Counted from the first letter of the stretch, positions 8,965-18,735 are shown. The stretch: DNA of 23,504 bases from Nemertoderma westbladi (GCA_032718475.1 JAUCBJ010000151.1:1-23504), one strand, 5' to 3'. Made by a program: numbers and translations. The notes: generated by a model from the letters alone, not told the origin.

Positions 8965-10480
8965 ATTGTTTATTAGATATCTAATAGCACTTGGAGCGAA
9001 GAGTTTTGAAACATATTGGTCCGTGTATCAGGCATTCTGTAATTATTGCGAGTTGCGGTGGAGTTTAATCGGCAACCAATAATGAAAGCGTGTAGAGGAT
9101 GACTCGGCGTGTCCACAATCTTCTTTACCATGTTGGTGAACTGTTTGGAAAACGCATCGTTTATAATGTTCACGTAAACTTGTTTTTAAATTTTTGAGTG
9201 TTTTGCAAACAGCGACTGTGGCCTCTTTAACTTCTTTTTGAGATTCTTTGGAATGAGGGGGACCCAGGCAACCGCACAGTACATATATTGTGGTACAATG
9301 TAAGTTTCTAAGATAAATATTTTTGTATCTTTATTTGCAAACAGGATGAAAAACTGAATTGGCGAACTATGTAATTTACCCTTTTTATAAGTTTAAATAT
9401 ATGAGTTTTCCATGATAGATTATTTGCAATCCATATTCCAAGATGTTTCACTTCGGACGGACGCGGAACCTCGTCACCATCTATGTTGATTATTTCTTCT
9501 GCGATATCTAGAACTTTCTGTTCTTTAAAGTTCATTGGAATGAAACATAGTTCTTCAGATTTCTTTGCGTTTATCTTTAAGTTTTTTCCATGTGATAGCT
9601 CAACAATTCGCTGGATGTTAGACTTATATTTGTCATTTTCTGCGGAATGCCTTATCGCCTGTAGATTTCTTGAGTCATCAGAATATTTTGCTAGGGATCC
9701 ATCGTCAGCTCGAATTTCATCAGTATCTTTGGTAAACAAAGATCCACTGAGAGGCCCCTTGGGGAAAACCAACTTTCAGTGAAATAGATCAAGATATGTT
9801 TTTTCCAGATTTAACCGATTGAGAGAAACCACTCATGTATGAGTGAAGCCAGCTGGCCAACCAATTATCTATTGGTAATTCGTCTAAAAGTCTGTTTAAA
9901 AACTTGTTTTGTAACACTGTGTTAAAAGCAGATGAGGAGTCTATGAATTGCAATTGTGTGTCTTTCATCTAATGCTTCTGTAATCTGATGAAGGAGGTAT
10001 AAGAACGCATCAGCTGTAGAATAACCTTTTTTGTATGCAAATTGAAAAATATCTCATCAGTGGATTTACTTGCATTACGAAATATATCTAGAGCCAATCT
10101 GTCTAAACACCTAGAACTCAACGTTATGGAATTTCATCTTAATTAGAGGTAGGCCTAAGTGTTGATCAAAGATATACAGTACTTTATATAGCTCTCTGTA
10201 GCATCCACACTTGTATCCAGATTAGTGGTGTCTTGGAAAACATTCCAATATATTTCATCAAAAATTTGTTTTACTTCAGGAATTTTTTCCTCGATGAAAA
10301 CATCTTTTTGTAGCTAGGTTTAGGGTTATATGCATTGCTCTAGGTTTAGGTTTATATGCATTGCTGCAGTCAATTTTTGGTTGAAGAAAGATAGACTTAT
10401 GATCATCCACTCTACCGATAGGAGCTGATGTGGAGCAATGATATGGGTAGGCATCAGTGACATAGGCTACATCTAGTTAT
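8965..10480 (-). pseudogene. LINE 3 ORF2 remnant (endonuclease end, RT, C-terminus)
   Basis: Read on the minus strand in order: TSAPIGRVDDHKSIFLQP near 10430-10380, the endonuclease end with a degenerate SDH; a linker; LSSRCLDRLALDIFRNASK; FQFAYKKGYSTADAFLYLLH near 10050; FIDSSSAFNTV near 9940, the first catalytic Asp motif; WLASWLHSYMSGFSQSV; GFPQG-like VFPKGPLSGSLF near 9770; KYSDDS near 9690, where the usual ADD is SDD; HLGIWIANNLSWKTH near 9430; and the terminal block STATRNNYRMPDTRTNMFQN at about 9050-9000, ending in TAA. Many frameshifts and stops make it dead. The motif style is that of the CR1/jockey-like LINEs. Downstream lies the AT-rich tail region. Confidence 0.87.
10316..10365. 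repeat. Short tandem duplication in LINE 3
   Basis: A ~25-bp segment CTAGGTTTAGG(G)TTATATGCATTGCT occurs twice in tandem with small differences. It is a local duplication within the LINE 3 linker. Confidence 0.75.
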
Positions 10481-10499
10481 GACTCAGAACTCATCACCG

Positions 10500-11050
10500 A
10501 TAATAATCAAGTATCAAGTTGACTTCTTCAAGGCCTTTGATTCAGTATTTCGCTCACGTATGTTCAGCATACTTTCATTTTATGGGATTCCTGATGAAAT
10601 TATTGCAGCAATCAGATCAGTATACGATGGTTCGACAACATTTGTGTCTACTGTTGACGTTGACACAGAACCATTTGAAGTGTTATGGGAAGTCTTCCAG
10701 GGAGACACACTTGCACCATTCTTGTTCATAATTGTGGTTGACTATGTTCTACGCATGTCCTTAGATCATCATAATGATGATGAGGTGATGATGGTACAGT
10801 AACTCCTCCTACTGGTTCCAGAAGTCTAGGAAATCATGCCAAGTACCTAAGTGATCTCGACTGTGCTGATGACTTATGAGTACTCCCAGAATCACTAGAA
10901 GGGGCCCAACTGCTCATCAGCTCATTAGAACAGGCTGCATCTAGTATTGGTCTTTTTGTTAACTCTAAGAAGACCAAAATTTTGACAGTTAACTTTGAAA
11001 GTCCTCAGGAAATTTCTGATTGTATGTCATAACTAAGGAAGGTTAAAGGA
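10500..11050 (+). pseudogene. LINE 2 reverse transcriptase fragment, copy b
   Basis: Plus-strand RT of the same family as 7398-7915: VDFFKAFDSVFRSRMFSILS with the first catalytic Asp, GIPDEIIAAIRSVYDGSTTF, EVFQGDTLAPFLFIIVVDYV, then after a frame change NHAKYLSDLDCADDL (second catalytic pair, CADD, near 10860), EQAASSIGLFVNSKKTKIL and a stop after ESPQEISDCMS. Over the shared ~250 bp the two copies are nearly identical, but this one lacks the fingers and the other lacks the ADD motif. The frame is broken around 10770-10800 and by a TGA right after CADDL. Sequence to 11129 downstream has no clear coding match. Confidence 0.87.
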
Positions 11051-11129
11051 AGGTATGATTTTGGCATGTGGACGACTTCTGATACCTGGATTATGGATAC
11101 GGTCTCAAACTCAATTTATTACCCAAAAC

Positions 11130-11448
11130 GTAAGTCTGATTTTTGACAAGCCTTTGACAAGCCTTCGAGCAGCACTATATTTTACAATTGTCCGAGACCA
11201 AATTTAATTGAATGTTCTAGAACCTTAATATATATTTTTTAATGGTAGCTTGTGTTTTTTTTACTAGCTATAGTATTTTTTGAAAATGAAAAAAAAATTA
11301 CTTTTTTGTTAACATTTTTAGTTATAGTAGCTACTGTATATGGTGTTTTTATGGGGCTTGTGAATTATTTACTAGCTAGTAATGGTATATATTTAAAATG
11401 TTTAAAACTGATTTTTTAATATATGTTGCGTAACATTTATGTACATGT
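11130..11448. repeat. ~310-bp direct repeat, left copy
   Basis: Matches 14552-14857 with a few substitutions and small indels, from GTAAGTCTGATTTTTGACAA to TTATGTACATGT. The left copy has an extra tandem GACAAGCCTT and a longer TA stretch. The two copies are in the same orientation 3.4 kb apart and bracket the nuclease-like pseudogene and a MITE, so they could be LTR-like ends or a recurrent dispersed repeat. Confidence 0.9.
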
Positions 11449-11464
11449 CGATCGTATACAATCG

Positions 11465-12385
11465 GGAAAGTTGATTGTTGCTATTATCCACCCATATTTT
11501 CTGGGGTCTACACTAGGTGGTCTAACTGTGTTCTGCATTGTATTCTTCCACACCATTACTTTCAAATGGGCCATTTCACGTTCTCTGACAAGGAGTCAGT
11601 GGTTGGTGGTATTGTTTGCAGCTTTGCACAGCTGGTAATTGTTTTTTCTGTGCACACTTTTATCGTGACTGGGTCATGTTGTTTGAGTCATATCCATAGC
11701 AGTCACGCCAGTCAGTTATAAAGTTAGTACATTCCATTAAGACTGTAGATTGCGGAGCTTCCATATCTCCCAAACAAGTAAGAGTGAGTCCTTTATCCAA
11801 AGCCTTGATGACTTTCGCTTTGCCAATCCCAAACATACTTGCAACCATGTCACAACCAGATAATGCATGGCCTCCCAAAAGATTTCCTATGATACCGCGA
11901 TGCATTTACTGTTTCTCCCACGTCTATTACTGCGGTCTGGTTTTGTAATGGGGATTTTATGAAAATTGAATTGGTTATACCTGTAATTTCCCTCAGATAA
12001 AAATGTAATAATAGAAGAAATACAGAATATTTATCTGCGAAAAGGCGCATAGCGCGCATGTTCTGTGGAAACTTTTTCCCAGATAACGTCTTCGAAACAC
12101 CGCCAAAATACACACGAAACACTTCAGAGAGGCCGGTTTCAAACATTAAACTTCCTATGGATCCAATGAAACTCATTAATGTGTGCATCCCCCCTAATGT
12201 AAGTCCACCGTCCTGAACAGGAAAATACCAAATTACATAGTGACATCTTTGAGGAACTCATGGTCAATACATTTAGCTCGATGTTGACCAATAGCAGACC
12301 CCGCCAAAACTTTTAATGGCAAGGCATTACCGGGTTTGAAATACCAGTATAACTCTTGATATCTATGTCATAATCTAGTTATTTT
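11465..12385 (-). pseudogene. Transposon-associated FEN/XPG-like nuclease family gene, decayed
   Basis: I recognise the motif order of a high-copy protein family common in aquatic invertebrates and fish, usually uncharacterised and repeat-linked. The order here is PGNALPLKVLAGSAIGQHR (about 12330); FPVQDGGLTLGGMHTLMSFI and GSIGSLMFETGLSEVF (12230-12110); LFADKYSVFLLLLHFYLRE (about 12030), where relatives carry a DTDV core; SPLQNQTAVIDVGETV; LLGGHALSGCDMVASMFGIG (about 11870); IPPTTDSLSENVK (about 11605); and HLKVMVWKNTMQ with DPRKYGWI. The LGGHALSGCD...GIGK stretch resembles the helix-hairpin motif of FEN/XPG nucleases, which suggests a PIN/FEN-like fold. The aspartates of the DTDV motif look lost. 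At least three frameshifts and stops are present. Catalytic role is inference from family resemblance. Confidence 0.7.
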
Positions 12386-12995
12386 GACATTTCCTTTCTG
12401 GTCAATCTCAGTATAGAATGATCCGCTTCATCCACATGTGATAAGGTAGGTTCAATATTCCTGTTTGGTTTGGTTATTAGCATAGCTAGTGAATGCGTGG
12501 ATTTCTTACAATTCATGGAACTTAAATTCGTTTATACAGTAGTTTGCTTGTCATTACCTAGGTAGACTCCGAGGGCAACCTGTAAGGAAGTCTGATGACT
12601 TTAGTCCCGACCCGTTAACTAGTACCGGCCCGCTAACCACATTTTATCTATTGACTTTTAAATATGATCAATTTTTGAGATTTTACAAGCTATTTTTTTT
12701 ACCAGATACAATAGTTACTGTTTTTTCCAGGTGGCCCCCATAATATCTTATGAATGTTCGAACTAGTCATTTTATAATTTTTTACAGTAATTGCTAGGCT
12801 TCCTAATTCGATTAGCTATCATCAACTGTTATATTTCTAGAGAACTAAGCAAACATACAGTACCATTTTAATTATTAAAAAAACATTAAAAAAACATACG
12901 TCGATGACAATTAAACGAACAATTCGACTCACCGTATAAGAAACTACAACTATATCAATTTTCTAAAACAAGTCACATTTAAATACAGAGAGCTG
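12386..12995. other. Non-coding stretch upstream of the nuclease-like pseudogene
   Basis: AT-rich sequence. A minus-strand open piece at about 12405-12520 (containing HVDEADHSILRLTRKEMSK) could be a further part of the decayed gene, but I do not recognise it. Nothing else is supported. Confidence 0.4.
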
Positions 12996-13003
12996 GAAAT
13001 TCA
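12996..13003. repeat. 8-bp target-site duplication of MITE, left
   Basis: GAAATTCA directly left of the terminal inverted repeat; the identical 8-mer follows the right terminus at 13604-13611. Confidence 0.9.
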
Positions 13004-13603
13004 GGTATTAGTATGGCCTGTGACCCCACTTTTTGATGAAAAAAACTAACTAGATAGTCTATTTAGATTGAATCTAACTAAACTGAAAAAAACTAACTAG
13101 ATAGAACGATCTATTGCGATGTTCCAGAATGTTATTTGACAGTTGCCATGGTTACCATTTTGGAGAAAAAAGGCGTTTTAAGAATGTTAGTTTTGAAAAT
13201 TTATGTACAATAAAATTGCTTAATTTTGCGTGTAAAAACCATGAGAGGAACCAATAAGAACCTGTTACAGAATCATCTCGCTGAATTTTGGTGGCGAAAT
13301 TACAACAGGGAGGCCCCATTCAGCAAACTGATAACACTAATAAACAATAGCGAATTATAGAAATCTGTTTAATTCAGTTCAAAAACAAAAAACTAATCAT
13401 TATATTCATTAAATAACATATTCGATTAACCTTCAATAAATCATTATTTACAACACTTGGTTACCATAGCAACACAAGAAAAATGTTCCAGAATGTAGAA
13501 CTTGAGTGGGGCAAACATAATACCAACATATGTAGCTAGTATATCATAAATTACTAGATAGTTTTTTTCATCAAAAAGTGGGGTCACAGGCCATACTAAT
13601 ACC
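13004..13603. mobile_element. MITE, 600 bp, 45-bp perfect terminal inverted repeats
   Basis: The left arm 13004-13048 and right arm 13559-13603 are perfect reverse complements, beginning GGTATTAGTATGGCCTGTGA. The element is flanked by the exact 8-bp duplication GAAATTCA. A second, imperfect inverted pair lies inside each arm (CCAGAATGTT...GTTGCCATGGTTACC near 13120-13158 against GGTTACCATAGCAAC...GTTCCAGAATG near 13460-13496). No coding capacity. The 8-bp duplication fits hAT, P, Merlin or MuDR-like mobilisation; the GGTATT terminus resembles GGTAAT of the foldback-like element at 3473. Perfect arms suggest recent activity. Confidence 0.93.
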
Positions 13604-13611
13604 GAAATTCA
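13604..13611. repeat. 8-bp target-site duplication of MITE, right
   Basis: GAAATTCA, identical to 12996-13003. Confidence 0.9.
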
Positions 13612-14551
13612 CTAGCTATTCCATGAAGAAAACACTAAATGTGAGTAATCATAGGCCTAACTACTGTAATGATCAATAACTAATAATCATAACTACAGTA
13701 ATGATCATCATTAGTTATGAATTCCAAACCCAATTCTCCATATCGAAATGGTCACCCAAGAAAAAGTACTGTAGTACCCAACTCAAAATTTGGAATATTA
13801 TAAATATTATTATATCGTACGTTGTAACGCCGGAACATACTACGTATACTGTACAGTAGAATCCACTCTAATCTACTTTGCTAAGGTACTTATGCACTTT
13901 ATCTGTACTATCCCTTACGGTATCGATTTATGAAGACGGGTACAATAAAATAAGATGCACAATACAGTAGAAAGGAGCTAAACTGGAAATAACAAATATA
14001 GTTACCGTAGAAACATCAGCTAAATGTTATAATCGCTGAAATTTGTTGTCTTTAATAATTATGTTAACACTCAAACATGTCAGGTTAAGAAATAAATATC
14101 AGCCAAATTTAGATTCTTAACCTTGTCTAAAGTTACAGAAAGGCCACGCTAATAAAATTAACACAATTTAACTAACTTTGGTGCATATTTTGTAACTAAT
14201 GTTATAATTAAAGGCGTTTGAAATCGAAACACTAAACTTGAATGCCGTCTCCATAGCAACAGGATCTAAACATCAGACAAAAAAGATTGTCATTATTTCG
14301 TAAATGAACTACAGTATATTGACTTTGTATAAGATTTCAATCCATTATGACATGTTGTTTAGGAGTTGCTTGCTTTAAATGAGAATTACGTGGTCCTTAG
14401 CAACTAGGTCGTTATTTCAAAATGCCCAAAGTCAAAAATTTTAAAATTAAAATCGCCATTTCCTCAATAAGTGGGACCTATAGAACTCAAAACATCAAAA
14501 AAATTGAATCCGTCCAAAAATTTTCGGTATACCATTGTGGCTGCCGGACTA
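13612..14551. other. AT-rich non-coding stretch
   Basis: No gene recognised. It includes an imperfect palindrome around 13660-13720 (ACTACTGTAATGATCA and ACTACAGTAATGATCATCAT with ATTAGTTATGA) and several TACTGTA/TACAGTA words. It is probably degraded repeat sequence. Confidence 0.5.
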
Positions 14552-14857
14552 GTAAGTCTGATTTTTGACAAGCCTTTGAGCAGCACTATATTTTACAATT
14601 GTCCGAGACCAAATTTAATTGAATGTTCTAGAAACTTAATAGATATTTTTTAATGGTAGCTTGTGTTTTTTTACTAGCTATAGTATTTTTTGAAAATAAA
14701 AAAAAATTACTTTTTTGTTAACATTTTTAGTTATAGTAGCTATATGGTGTTTTTATGGAGCTTGTGAATTATTTACTAGCTAGTAATAGTACGTATTTAA
14801 AATGTTTAAAACTGATTTTTTAATATACAGTATGTTGCGTAACATTTATGTACATGT
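14552..14857. repeat. ~310-bp direct repeat, right copy
   Basis: Second copy of 11130-11448 in the same orientation. It also contains an ACTAGCTATAGTA palindromic word and a poly(A)/poly(T)-rich core. See the left copy for limits. Confidence 0.9.
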
Positions 14858-14913
14858 GTTGTTGGTTGGTTAACAAGCCTAAATTATTTATTATACTATT
14901 CAATAATAGCTGG

Positions 14914-15060
14914 ATTCGGTCGTAGGACAATTCGGTCCCGGACAATTCGGTCCCATTTATTTAGTGTTTTCAGGTTTTAGGACCGAATTGTCCGGGTCCG
15001 AATTGTGTGGGATCGAATTGTCCGGACCGAATTGTCCGGGACTGAATTGTCCTACATCCG
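14914..15060. mobile_element. Small foldback-like element of 15-bp units (locus 1)
   Basis: Two tandem units GGACAATTCGGTCCC (14925-14939, 14940-14954), a 25-bp spacer, then five units in reverse complement (14980-15052: GGACCGAATTGTCC and relatives). The outer flanks CGGTCGTAGGAC and GTCCTACATCCG are themselves inverted, so the terminal repeat extends beyond the units. Total about 147 bp. No target-site duplication was found. Unit number differs between arms (2 and 5), as expected for unequal crossing-over within arms. Confidence 0.8.
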
Positions 15061-15857
15061 TACAGATATGAATAAATTGGCTAACACGTTGTTTTATGTA
15101 CTTATACTAGTTATCAGTTTAACAAGCATGAAAACTTTCGTTAAATTTCATTTATTTTGACAAAGTTATTATTGAACATATAAAAACGCAATAATTTTTC
15201 TTGTCCGTTTAAATCACACATAATGTCCTTTTTTTTTTACTTTTGATGTCCTCCAGAAATCTACCGTTTGGCTCCATGCTACCGGTTTCTCTACTGCTGT
15301 TCTCTTAGGCTGTCAGTACCGGTATTAGTATATAGAGCAGTATTTTGCAGTAGTCCTGTATTGTCTGTAGGTATAAAGCCTATGCCTTAAAAAGAATTAT
15401 ATACTGTAGCATTATACTACTCAGTTCCTGTACAATATATACAGATACCAGTAGGCCTACTCTGATATGTAGCCTAAACAGTTGTAAATGAGAGAATGAT
15501 GGTAATTAATAAACTTATTTCAGAATTTTAGTACGGGCTAACCGCGCTACCTTTTAAATAATTAATACATTTTAGATAATTGTTACATATCTGGATAATG
15601 CATTTAAAATGGATCATGACTACTGTAATGTTATGGGTAGCTGTAGTGGTACCTCTAAATCTATAATGTACAGTAGTTCTAAATGAACAGATCAGTCCAC
15701 ATACAATGTGTTCGAAAAATCGACTTATTCCCCATTTGATCGCGAAAACACACTGATATCGAAAATATCGGGCCGGTTTTAGCTACAAAGCAAAGGGGTT
15801 GTCCCAATAAAGGATATATACAACTGTACATAATGTAAAATAATGCCACCGTAAAAT
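15061..15857. other. AT-rich non-coding stretch
   Basis: No open frame, RNA gene or repeat of note beyond scattered CCGGTA, TAGGCCT and TACAGTA words. Confidence 0.5.
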
Positions 15858-16370
15858 GCTCCTTTTCCTCAATTGGTAAAGTGGTATCGTTTATTGTTTT
15901 GATCAGAAAGGCCCGCCTCTGTAACCTACAGTACTCCTTTCCTTCATTTGGTAAAGTGACTGTTTATTGTTTGGGTTAGAAAATCCCGCCTTTGTAACCT
16001 GCTCCTTTGCCTCAATGGGTAAAGTGATCGTTTATTGTTTGGTTAGAAGAGCCCGCCTCTGTAACCTGCTCCTTTCCCTCAATTGGTAATGTTATCGTTT
16101 AGTGTTTTGATTAGAAAATACCATCTACTGTATGTAACCTGCTCCTTTCCTTCATTTGGTAAAGTGACCGTTTATTGTTTTGGTTAGAAAATCCCGCCTC
16201 TGTAACCCGCTCCTTTCCATCAATTAGTTAAATTGTCGTTTATTGTTTTGGTTAGAAAATCCAGCCTCTGTAACCTGCTCCTTTCCCTGATTTGGTAAAG
16301 TGACCGTTTATTGTTTTGGTTAGAAAGGCCCGCCTCTCTAACCTGCTCCTTTCCATCAATTGGTAATTGT
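15858..16370 (+). repeat. Minisatellite, ~68-bp unit, about 7.5 copies
   Basis: Unit beginning GCTCCTTTCCCTCAATTGGT, then AAAGTGACCGTTTATTGTTT, then GGTTAGAAAATCCCGCCTCT and GTAACCT. Starts are near 15858, 15933, 16001, 16068, 16141, 16209, 16277 and 16344, giving periods of 67-75 bp. Copies differ by 5-15 substitutions, so homogenisation is not recent. No frame is conserved between copies. Confidence 0.93.
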
Positions 16371-16834
16371 TTTTGGCCTCAAAATGAGTGTTTTGCTACG
16401 TCATACTGTATTGTAATCGATTATCGACAACAACCACAAACTACTGTAATAAAGGCGTTTACCACAGGCGTATATGGAAATCTATCTCATAGTCCATACA
16501 GTATATCATGGAATTTTGAATGTTTTGTACAATTTTTTTTGCACAATTAATTATTGTAAATTAAACTGTCTGACAGTGATGAAATCAACAAATTTTGAAT
16601 GTTTTGGAACATGCCTAGTGAAATCAACTGTCTGACAGTCCAGAAATCAGCAGTCTGGCAGTTTGAAGAAATACATACATAAAAAGTAATTAAAGGGACA
16701 ACAAAATTCATTAAAAGGATAACAAAAGTCATTATGCAGAATTCGTAAAAAAAGGCGGACAAAAAAAGTCAAATAAAAGGACATAAAAAATCACTGCCAT
16801 ATAAAAATGGTATCATCTAATCTTCCCACAGCCT
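16371..16834. other. Non-coding stretch with CTGTCTGACAG palindromes
   Basis: AACTGTCTGACAGT occurs at 16564-16577 and 16626-16639 and a relative CAGTCTGGCAG near 16650. The phrase TTTTGAATGTTTTG occurs near 16513 and again near 16592. This suggests a decayed duplicated or hairpin element. No gene is supported. Confidence 0.55.
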
Positions 16835-16861
16835 GGGGGGGGGGGGGGGGGGGGGGGGGGG
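16835..16861 (+). repeat. Poly(G) run, 27 bases
   Basis: Uninterrupted G from 16835 to 16861. Exact length is unreliable because homopolymers are error-prone in sequencing and assembly. Confidence 0.9.
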
Positions 16862-16945
16862 TAGATTCGACCCAGTCCTGATTTCTCGACCATTTTTAAT
16901 GAAATTTATTGAAGAAATTACATTCTTGAAAAAATTATCGAAAAC

Positions 16946-17258
16946 AACATCTACTCCCCAAAGGTGTCTGCATCACATAAACTCCCAAGGCCCAATGGTC
17001 AACATCTACTCCCCTATGGGCGTTACACCATATCTACATATCTACTCCCATATGGTGGCTACACCACATCAACTCCCCAATGGTCAACATCTACTCCACT
17101 ACGGTGGCTGCACCACATCTACTCCACAATGGTAGTTGTACCACATCTACTTCCCAATGGGGTGTGCGCCACATCTACTCACCAATGGTGTCTGCATCAC
17201 ATCACTCCCAATGCCCAATGGTCAACATCTACTCCCCTATGGTGGCTACACGGAAGTC
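16946..17258 (+). repeat. 28-bp minisatellite, left block
   Basis: Degenerate copies of a ~28-bp unit, CCACATCTACTCCCCAATGG followed by TGGCTGCA. Units vary between GGTGGCTGCAC, GGTGTCTGCAT and GGTCAACAT endings. The block is interrupted at 17259 by a foldback-like element and resumes at 17590. Open frames across it on both strands result from the unit composition. Confidence 0.9.
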
Positions 17259-17581
17259 CGGACAATTGCTACCCATGTTTCTAAATAAAAATTATGGATC
17301 GCAATTGTCTGGGTCGCAATTTTCAATGATATACAATGATATTTATCAATGATATACATTACATCTTTTTATCTGGATACGGACAATTGCGACCCGGACA
17401 ATTTCGACCCGGACAATTGCGACCCGGACAATTGCGACCCGGTCAATTGCGACCCGGTCAATTGCGACCCGTTCAATTGCGACCCATCAATTTTTCCCAA
17501 AATCACGTGTCGCAATTTTCCGGGTCACAATTTTCCGGGTCGCAATTGTCCGGGTCGCAATTGTCAAGGTCGCAATTGTCC
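17259..17581. mobile_element. Foldback-like element of 15-bp units (locus 2)
   Basis: Seven tandem units of GGACAATTGCGACCC or close variants (17381-17485), a ~23-bp loop, then five units in reverse complement (about 17509-17581). A further outlying unit (17260-17274) and two inverted units (about 17296-17324), separated by an ATGATATACA-rich spacer, lie to the left, so it may be nested or duplicated. It interrupts the 28-bp minisatellite. The unit differs from locus 1 (GGACAATTCGGTCCC) only in the middle bases. No clear target-site duplication was found. Confidence 0.8.
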
Positions 17582-17589
17582 TAAACATC

Positions 17590-18288
17590 TGGCTACACCA
17601 CATATATTCCTCTATGGTGGCAACGCCACATCTAGGCTTACACCCCATTGGTGGCTGTACCACATCTACTCCCAAAGGGTGGGTGCGCCACATCTACTTC
17701 CCAATGGTGTCTGCATCACATCTACTCCCAAGGCCCAATGGTCAACATCTACACCCCTATGGTGGCTACGCCACATATACTCCCCTATGATGGCTACGCC
17801 ACATCTACTCCCCAATTGTAAACATCTAATCCCCAATGGTGGCTGCACCACATCTTCTCCTCAGTGGTGGCTGCACCACATCTACTCCACAATTGTGGCT
17901 GCACCACATCTAGGCTTACTCCCCATTGGTGGCTGTACCACATCTACTCCACAATTGTGGCTGCACCACATCTAGGCTTACTCCCCATTGGTGGCTGTAC
18001 CACATTTACTCCCCAATGGCGGGTGCGCCACATCTACTCCCCAATGGTGACTGCGCCACATCTACTCCCCAATGGTGTTTGCATCACATTTACTACCCCA
18101 TAGTCAACCAACATATACTCCTCAATGGTGCTGCACCACATCTACCGGTAATCCCCAAATGTGGCTGCACTACATCTACTCCCCAACTGTGGCTGCACCA
18201 CATAAACTTCTCAATGGTGGCTGCAACACATCTACTCCCCAAGTGGCTGCACCACATATACTCCCCAGTAGTGGCTGCACCACACTCT
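17590..18288 (+). repeat. 28-bp minisatellite, right block
   Basis: Continuation of the array at 16946. It includes a higher-order duplication of about 60 bp: CTAGGCTTACTCCCCATTGG...CACAATTGTGGCTGCACCACAT occurs twice around 17908-18010. Confidence 0.9.
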
Positions 18289-18407
18289 ATAGTAGGTCAT
18301 CGGTGGATGCACCCATGACCTACTATAACATTATACTGTACATTATGTTATATTATATATGTTATATTACATTATGTTAACATTATGTTATACTGTAGTA
18401 GGTCATG
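18289..18407. mobile_element. Small AT-rich palindromic insert in minisatellite
   Basis: ATAGTAGGTCAT (18289-18300) and ATGACCTACTAT (18315-18326) form a 12-bp perfect hairpin. AGTAGGTCAT recurs at 18397-18406, giving a second inverted pair that encloses an AT-rich palindromic core rich in TTATGTTATA. GGTGGATGCACC and GATGCACC on either side belong to the minisatellite. It is a candidate tiny MITE; no duplication was proved. Confidence 0.55.
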
Positions 18408-18512
18408 ATGCACCACATCTACTCCCCAATGGTGGCTGCATCACATCTACTCCCCAATGGTCAACATCTATTCCCCACCTCTGGTGACGGCACCATATCT
18501 ACTCCCCAAAGG
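18408..18512 (+). repeat. 28-bp minisatellite, end of array
   Basis: Last three to four units, ending near CCCCAAAGGGAGTATAG. Confidence 0.85.
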
Positions 18513-18735
18513 GAGTATAGATGCCACGCGATGCCATCCATAAATTGCCTGCGAAAATGTATTTACCTAAGTAATATAATTACCTAATTCCATAATTAGC
18601 CTAATCACTTATTAAATAATTAATCTAATTAAATCATTAATTAGCTCTAAATACTCTGTCTGACTGTCTTTCTATAAAAATCAATAATTACTTAGAAGTG
18701 ACAAACAATAAGGCTTTAGGCTTTTTTTCCAAAAT
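18513..18735. other. AT-rich non-coding stretch
   Basis: Rich in TAATTA-type words; no gene or clear repeat. Confidence 0.5.

Noticed and set aside
11423-11638. 71-codon plus-strand open frame
   Set aside because: It lies antisense to the C-terminal PPTTDSL and DPRKYGW motifs of the nuclease-like pseudogene.
14471-14653. 60-codon plus-strand open frame across the direct-repeat boundary
   Set aside because: Its second half lies in the 310-bp repeat and is not open in the other copy; no motif.
16899-18587. Several open frames over the 28-bp minisatellite (HLLPNGGCTTSTPQ-type repeats), on both strands
   Set aside because: They follow the tandem unit, occur in multiple frames and strands, and have no start, domain or conservation.
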